NCBI RefSeq assembly: GCF_003217235.1
Contig: NZ_QJTF01000026.1
Span: forward strand, 1 to 41,006
Origin: Paramesorhizobium leguminum
GTDB lineage: Bacteria; Pseudomonadota; Alphaproteobacteria; Rhizobiales; Rhizobiaceae
Direction: 5' to 3'
Length of the DNA stretch: 41,006 nt
The notes below the pieces were generated by a model. The model did no database searches and was not told the DNA's origin. It saw only the letters and a program-made list of their open reading frames with translations. Below, piece by piece: positions 36,400-41,006 of this stretch. Numbering within the stretch: the stretch's first letter is position 1; each line of letters starts with the position of its first letter. A program made the translations under genes and the position numbers.

Positions 36400-39300
36400 T
36401 TACCGTCCTGCTGATGGGTCCCTGACAGGGCCACGGCTTGGCTGTTGAGGGGCGCGGCCGGGGGCCGGCTTGGTATCAACATTCTCTGGCCGGCGCGGTA
36501 ACGCGCGCGCAGGCGTGGGATCTTGCTGAGAAATCTGAATCACGCCGCAGTTGCCGGGCCCGTTGTTCGCCGGACAAGTGGAAGTTCCGTATTTCCCACT
36601 AAGATCGATATATGAAGCTCTATAGTTGTACGTGTTACCCGGCAGAGGGTCCAAGGGGAACGGGGTGTTTGGGGGCCCCTCTCCCAGTTTGTCGCCGGTG
36701 TCAACATCAAAGACGGTGACGGTTCCCACGGTGGGATCTGGCCCCGGAGGAGCAGCCTTAACCTCGAAGTCGATCGTAGCGGGGCGGTTATTTCTACCGG
36801 TAACGTATGATTGCCCTTTCAATGTTGTTGCGATGGGGGGAGTGGGCGGAGCTACCGGCAATTTCTGGGCTGGTAACGGCGAGTAGCTGTCGGCAAACAG
36901 GTCGTTTACTATATAGTGCGCCTGCACATAGTCCGCGCCCACGGTGCCCTGCGCGCCGGTGAATTTTGCAATCGCCTGGTCCGTCAGGACGCCCACACCG
37001 GCGTATACGCCGCCGGTTGTGGCAACCGCTTCGGTGGTCACCGCATCCGGCAATCCATCGAAGTTGAGATCACCCACAGCTACGGCACCAGGCACATCGG
37101 TTGGCGTGAGGTGGATGGAGGGAGGAAAGCCACTAAACGTTCCATTGCCGGTTCCCAGAAACACGTTCAGAAACTTGGTCTTATCGGAGGCAGCGACATC
37201 CTGCCATCCATCACCATTGAAGTCGCCGATGGCAATGCCATTGCCTCCTGTCGATGCCGAGACCGTCGTGAACTCCTCGGTGAATATCCATTTGCCTTGC
37301 CCGACCAGAACCGACACCGAACCATTAGAGTTGGCTGTTGCAATGTCCAAGTCACCGTTATTGTCGAAATCGCCTACGGCGAGCCACTCCGCTACTCCCG
37401 AAAGCTTTGGCTTGTACGGGGTAGTGTTATCGAACGTGCCGTCGCCCAAGCCACGCAGCAGCACCAGCTGGTTGGAACCGACGGTGGCGTCATTAACCGC
37501 AACATCGGTCCAGGTATCGCCATCGAAATCGGCGGCAACGATGGCCGTAGGCTTTATGCCTGCAAGCGATACAGGCAGGGCGGATGTTGGCTTAAACCCC
37601 AGGCTGCCGTCGCCCAGAAACACGCCAACGTAGTTATCATTGCCGGTGCCGCTGGTGATGACAATATCCAATATGCCGTCTCTATTGAAGTCAGCGGCTG
37701 CGATGTCGCTCGCCTGATGGAGCGTTGATGGCTCAGTCGGCGCCGCAGTGAATTTGCCGCCTTGGGCACCCTTGAAAGGGAAGAGCTTGCCAGTTCCGGC
37801 AACAACAAGATCAAGAAAGCCGTCATTGTTGAAATCGGCAGTCACGATCGCCGCTGCCCCGGCAGCGGTCAGTGTTGCGGGGTTGGTCCCTTGCGCCGTA
37901 TAGTTCTGGAAAGTCCCGGTATTGGTGGATTCCAACAGGTGGACCGTTCCCTGGGCAGGATTGCAGATGGCAAGGTCAAGGCTGTTATTCTGGTCAAAAT
38001 CCGCCAGCACGATGCCCGCCTGCGTTTCGCCGCCGAGTTTAGTCTCCACTCCTGTCATAGTTAGCTTCGCGGCACCGGTGACTTCCGTCAGGGGTTGTGC
38101 CTTACCTACGCTGCCGACGACATTGCCGTTAGGGGCATCCAGCGTCAGGAATTCAACGTGGGCCTGCTTCTGCTCCGGATGCAGCGCACCGTAGCTGGTG
38201 ACCGTGGCCGTCAGATCGACCTTGTTATTGGCCGGCGCCCCCAGCCCCAGCGCGGTCTCCGTCTTCGCTTTCGGTGCTGTGTCAAGCCCGACGACGGGTG
38301 GAGAGACCCCGCCGTTGTATTGCGGCGTGCCCATGAAGACGGCGTTATAGTTTGTTCCCGGCGTGCCCACGATCGAGGCTGTCAACTCCGCCGTGCCGGC
38401 TGGCGTGAGCTGTGCCGTGCCGATGAAGTTAAGCCCGGTGCAAGGGCCGCTGGCGCGGCAGAAGTTGACGACGCCCGGTGATACGGCAGTGCCTGCCGGG
38501 TTCGCCGTCACGGTCGCCGTAAACTTGACGAGGGTTTGGGCCACCGGATCGATCTTCAGCGAGACCGTGGTGCCGGAGACAGGCGGCCCGACGTTGAGCG
38601 GATTATTTCCGGTGGTAGCATCCGTGGATGTAGTGAAATAATCGTCTCCCACGTATGTAGCGGTAATTTTGTGCTGGCCTTTGGTAAGTTTATCCGATGT
38701 CGTTGAGGCTTGGGCAACGCCGTCCTTGAGGTACGCCGTTAAAAACGGAGTGGGATCGGAGTCCACGTAGAAATTGACGGCTTCCCCCTCTGTCAACAGG
38801 GTCTGATATTTATACGGCGTCAATGTAGCCTTGAATTCCATAGGCTGCCCCTGCTGGGGGAAGGTAGGCGGCGTGAGCACAAGGGTGGTTGTTATAGGTT
38901 GTGCAGCCGCCAATTCCAAGTTCGACAGGGTTTTCGGATAGTGGTTGTCACCCTCATAGCTGGCCGATATAGCGTGCTGTTCGTTGGCCGTGCCAACCAC
39001 CTGCTTGCTGGGAATGGTGGCCGTGGCGCTTGTCTCCAAGATGACGGACGCCACGTTTACGGTGGCGTCGCCTCCCGCGGTTACCACCAGGTCCGGCACG
39101 CCATCATTGTTGAAGTCGCCGGGGTCAACTTGGAAGACAGAATTCCCGACATACACCGATGGGCCCGCAGTGTATGTGGTGGTTGTCGGATCGGTACTCT
39201 CCATAATGAAGACTTCGCCGGTCTTGTCAGCAGTATAAGCGAAATCCGGCTTGCCATCGGCATTGTAATCGGCAATTGCCGGCATGAGGGCGACACCGGT

Positions 39301-40797
39301 AACAGTAATCGCCTTCGGCGTGTCGAACACTCCGGCGCCTTTGCCGAGCAGTAGCGGCAGCACATTCGTCGCCGAGTTGCCGACAAGCAGATCGAGATAG
39401 CCGTCATCGTTCAGGTCGCCAACATCCATCACGAATGCCACCGTCTTAGGCGGCAACACGCTCAATGTGTATGGTGAGCTGGGAAAAGCCGGAAATGCCC
39501 AAGCGGACTTATTTTCCCATACCTGGACAATAGGGAGCGCGGGAGGCATAGGATTCGCCACCACCGCAAGATCCGGCAGGCCGTCAGCGTTGAAATCGGC
39601 AGCCAATAGAGAATTTCCACCCGGTCCAACCGCTATCGGAGTGGGCGTTACCTTTGTGAACTTCAGCGAGCCGTCTCCTTGATAAAAGGTGACGGTCATA
39701 GTTGCACCGCTGGGATTCATGGAAGCAAGGTCAAGGTCGCCGTCATTATTGAAGTCTGCGAGGGCAAGAACCCCCGGGGCAGGATCGGCAGGCGGGACCG
39801 GGATCAGCGCCTGCGCTTGGAAATTCCCCCCCGCTCCGGTATTCTTGAAAACTACAAATCCCGGCTGACCGCCCGCGCCGGAATTCGATACGACGAGATC
39901 GACAGTGCCATTGTTGTCAACGTCTCCTGCGACCATTCCGGCGCTATCGTACGTAGTTTTCGATGTCTGATACGGCGTCCCGGGCTGCTTCATGGGCTGC
40001 CCTGCTTTATCATTGAAATAAACTACGAACTGGCTACCGTTACCGCCCACGGAGAGAACGGCGAGATCGAGATTGCCGTCCTCGTCGAAATCCGCCACGG
40101 CCTGGTCTATGGGTTGGGACATCGCCGTGGGGTAGGATTGCACTGGCGGCAATGTCAGGGCCGGCTTGGTGGGCGCCGACAGCGCCGCGAGGCCGTTCCC
40201 CAGATTCAAACCGCTTTGGATATCGAGAAAGTTCACGCCACCTGTTGGCCCCACGGGGCTGCCTACGGCGCTTACCGTGGCTGCAAAATTATAGAAGCCC
40301 GGCTTCGCAGGGACGGCAGCCGGTGGGTCCAGATTAACCGTAACTTCGCCCGGCTTTACGGTTACCGCCACAGCGGTGCTCCCCGATGCAGCAAAGGCCG
40401 TATTCCCGACGTAGAACGCTTTGTACGTGTTGTCCGTTGCCAGCATCGGCGGAGCTAATTTGAGTGTAGCCGTGGCCGGAGTGACTGTTCCATCTACTTG
40501 CACACGGCCGATGAGCTTCGTGCCGATGCATTGCGTAACAGCGGTTACCGTGCCGTTACAAAAAAGGACCGTACCCTTGGTCACCTTGGGTGTTGCTGTC
40601 ACGGTGGCCGTCAGGGCAACGACTGTACCCAGCTTCACCGGAGAAGCAGGCGACGCTGTAAGCACAGTCGTCGTTGGTGCTGCCGCCGCTTGAACTGAAA
40701 CTGCCTGAGCCATGAACAATAGACAAAAACATGTCGCGCAGCTCAGCAGTGCGCGTATGCGACGGAAAAGGTCCGCCACCTCTTGGGCAATATGCAT
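36400..40797 (-). CDS. Secreted FG-GAP/VCBS double beta-propeller protein with Ig-like domains
   Basis: A 1465-residue exported protein. The signal peptide is hydrophobic at 15-35 with VQAAAA as the likely cleavage zone. Ig-like domain(s) follow (about 42-200). Calcium-binding D-x-[ND]-x-[DN]-G-x-x-D repeats start at residues 236, 292, 348, 401, 461, 510 and 561, then again at 933, 988, 1037, 1090, 1143, 1192 and 1243: two sets of exactly seven, each expected to close one integrin-like propeller. Three or four Ig-like domains (about 600-920) separate them, one more lies at 1320-1400 with a CPANNGPGNC loop, then a Pro/Arg-rich tail. Such proteins are common in Acidobacteriota and act in adhesion or carbohydrate contact in known cases; here function is inference. 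No anchor motif is seen. Codon use looks less GC-biased than nearby genes. Confidence 0.86.
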   Translation of the reverse strand: MHIAQEVADLFRRIRALLSCATCFCLLFMAQAVSVQAAAAPTTTVLTASPASPVKLGTVVALTATVTATPKVTKGTVLFCNGTVTAVTQCIGTKLIGRVQVDGTVTPATATLKLAPPMLATDNTYKAFYVGNTAFAASGSTAVAVTVKPGEVTVNLDPPAAVPAKPGFYNFAATVSAVGSPVGPTGGVNFLDIQSGLNLGNGLAALSAPTKPALTLPPVQSYPTAMSQPIDQAVADFDEDGNLDLAVLSVGGNGSQFVVYFNDKAGQPMKQPGTPYQTSKTTYDSAGMVAGDVDNNGTVDLVVSNSGAGGQPGFVVFKNTGAGGNFQAQALIPVPPADPAPGVLALADFNNDGDLDLASMNPSGATMTVTFYQGDGSLKFTKVTPTPIAVGPGGNSLLAADFNADGLPDLAVVANPMPPALPIVQVWENKSAWAFPAFPSSPYTLSVLPPKTVAFVMDVGDLNDDGYLDLLVGNSATNVLPLLLGKGAGVFDTPKAITVTGVALMPAIADYNADGKPDFAYTADKTGEVFIMESTDPTTTTYTAGPSVYVGNSVFQVDPGDFNNDGVPDLVVTAGGDATVNVASVILETSATATIPSKQVVGTANEQHAISASYEGDNHYPKTLSNLELAAAQPITTTLVLTPPTFPQQGQPMEFKATLTPYKYQTLLTEGEAVNFYVDSDPTPFLTAYLKDGVAQASTTSDKLTKGQHKITATYVGDDYFTTSTDATTGNNPLNVGPPVSGTTVSLKIDPVAQTLVKFTATVTANPAGTAVSPGVVNFCRASGPCTGLNFIGTAQLTPAGTAELTASIVGTPGTNYNAVFMGTPQYNGGVSPPVVGLDTAPKAKTETALGLGAPANNKVDLTATVTSYGALHPEQKQAHVEFLTLDAPNGNVVGSVGKAQPLTEVTGAAKLTMTGVETKLGGETQAGIVLADFDQNNSLDLAICNPAQGTVHLLESTNTGTFQNYTAQGTNPATLTAAGAAAIVTADFNNDGFLDLVVAGTGKLFPFKGAQGGKFTAAPTEPSTLHQASDIAAADFNRDGILDIVITSGTGNDNYVGVFLGDGSLGFKPTSALPVSLAGIKPTAIVAADFDGDTWTDVAVNDATVGSNQLVLLRGLGDGTFDNTTPYKPKLSGVAEWLAVGDFDNNGDLDIATANSNGSVSVLVGQGKWIFTEEFTTVSASTGGNGIAIGDFNGDGWQDVAASDKTKFLNVFLGTGNGTFSGFPPSIHLTPTDVPGAVAVGDLNFDGLPDAVTTEAVATTGGVYAGVGVLTDQAIAKFTGAQGTVGADYVQAHYIVNDLFADSYSPLPAQKLPVAPPTPPIATTLKGQSYVTGRNNRPATIDFEVKAAPPGPDPTVGTVTVFDVDTGDKLGEGPPNTPFPLDPLPGNTYNYRASYIDLSGKYGTSTCPANNGPGNCGVIQISQQDPTPARALPRRPENVDTKPAPGRAPQQPSRGPVRDPSAGR

Positions 40798-40877
40798 GGG
40801 ACTCTCCTATCTAAAATAAAGAATTAAAATCGTGCTTCGATCTGCTTCCGGCATAATGCGGTGGTAGCCGGTCTTGG

Positions 40878-40906
40878 CTGCCGGGGACGCGACGCGTCCC
40901 CGGCAG
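40878..40906 (-). terminator. 14-bp palindrome between the partial gene and the FG-GAP gene
   Basis: CTGCCGGGGACGCG and its reverse complement around one base. It lies 18 bp after the stop codon of the partial minus-strand gene; no clear U-run follows, so it may be a Rho-aided or repeat hairpin. Confidence 0.5.
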
Positions 40907-40923
40907 AAGGTTTTGCAACACCG

Positions 40924-41006
40924 CTACCGGGGTTTGGCCGGTGGCGTTGGTTGGGTTTCCACGGCGCCGGGGAGGATGGTGACGGTGGTGGTGCCCGGCA
41001 CCGGGG
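40924..41006 (-). CDS. 3' end of a gene cut by the window edge
   Basis: The last 26 codons of a minus-strand frame run to a TAG at 40926-40924. The visible end is proline- and threonine-rich (PGTTTVTILPGAV, then TQPTPPAKPR). That resembles the linker-plus-tail of the neighbouring Ig-rich protein, and the two genes could be one transcript, but the part seen is too short to assign. Nothing upstream is available. Confidence 0.45.
   Translation of the reverse strand, partial: PVPGTTTVTILPGAVETQPTPPAKPR

Larger units (their letters stand above)
36282..36430 (-). repeat. Two imperfect 63-bp direct copies, each with a terminator hairpin
   Basis: 36282-36344 and 36367-36430 are diverged direct repeats 85 bp apart. 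The second copy includes the last ten codons of the FG-GAP gene and its stop, so the 3' end has been duplicated and the outer copy has decayed. Confidence 0.65.

Noticed and set aside
36916-40458. Several 230-270 codon plus-strand frames over the FG-GAP gene
   Set aside because: Antisense reflections of the Asp/Gly-rich repeat sequence; no ribosome sites.

Overview
The window reads as ordinary chromosome of an alphaproteobacterium of the order Hyphomicrobiales, probably close to Brucellaceae/Phyllobacteriaceae. The evidence is GcrA (cell-cycle regulator of GANTC-methylating alphaproteobacteria), a PodJ-like polarity protein, 5-aminolevulinate synthase (the C4 haem route), class I lysyl-tRNA synthetase, the argD-argF-hslO order, and several families of short palindromic intergenic repeats that I recall from Brucella, Mesorhizobium and relatives. 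No rRNA, tRNA, CRISPR array or complete insertion sequence was seen.

Left part (1-10.4 kb): a small membrane protein with a doubtful start, a CAP-domain secreted protein, pyrD with a DUF952 gene, a secreted coiled-coil protein and proline iminopeptidase. Next comes a signalling locus: a LuxR-type response regulator, three overlapping tiny membrane-protein genes (71, 36 and 32 codons; the last two were found only by reading the gap) and, convergently, a 1164-residue transporter-like hybrid histidine kinase (SLC5-STAC-PAS-HisKA-HATPase-REC). mscL and an AbrB-family membrane protein follow.

Middle (10.4-24 kb): hemA, a GT29-like glycosyltransferase, two unknown small genes and proC; then a minus-strand run argD-argF-hslO-GT2-O-antigen ligase, in which arginine biosynthesis, a redox chaperone and surface polysaccharide genes lie in tandem; then gcrA and podJ facing each other, both with GANTC sites upstream.

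Right-middle (24.2-33.7 kb): a fatty-acid/branched-chain acyl-CoA oxidation locus, made of a MerR regulator, the wreck of a vapBC toxin-antitoxin pair, a perfect 9+9 bp palindrome that is a good operator candidate, an acyl-CoA dehydrogenase, thiolase and the bifunctional FadB-type protein. The fad genes are separated by large palindromic repeats, including a perfect 47-bp inverted repeat and a 140-bp element present in inverted copies on both sides of fadB. A S24-domain repressor and lysK follow.

Right end (33.8-41 kb): accessory character. A polytopic GT2 glycosyltransferase with a GspE-N-like domain appears translationally coupled to a 28-codon leader ORF. A 1465-residue secreted protein with exactly fourteen FG-GAP/VCBS blades (two seven-bladed propellers) among Ig-like domains looks like a transfer from another phylum. 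It ends in two tandem terminator hairpins, and the 3' end of another gene lies at the window edge.

Most worth following up: the three-microprotein cassette at 4805-5222, the double-propeller protein, the vapBC relic, the repeat architecture of the fad operon, and the tandem heptamer hairpins that supply stop codons to their neighbours.
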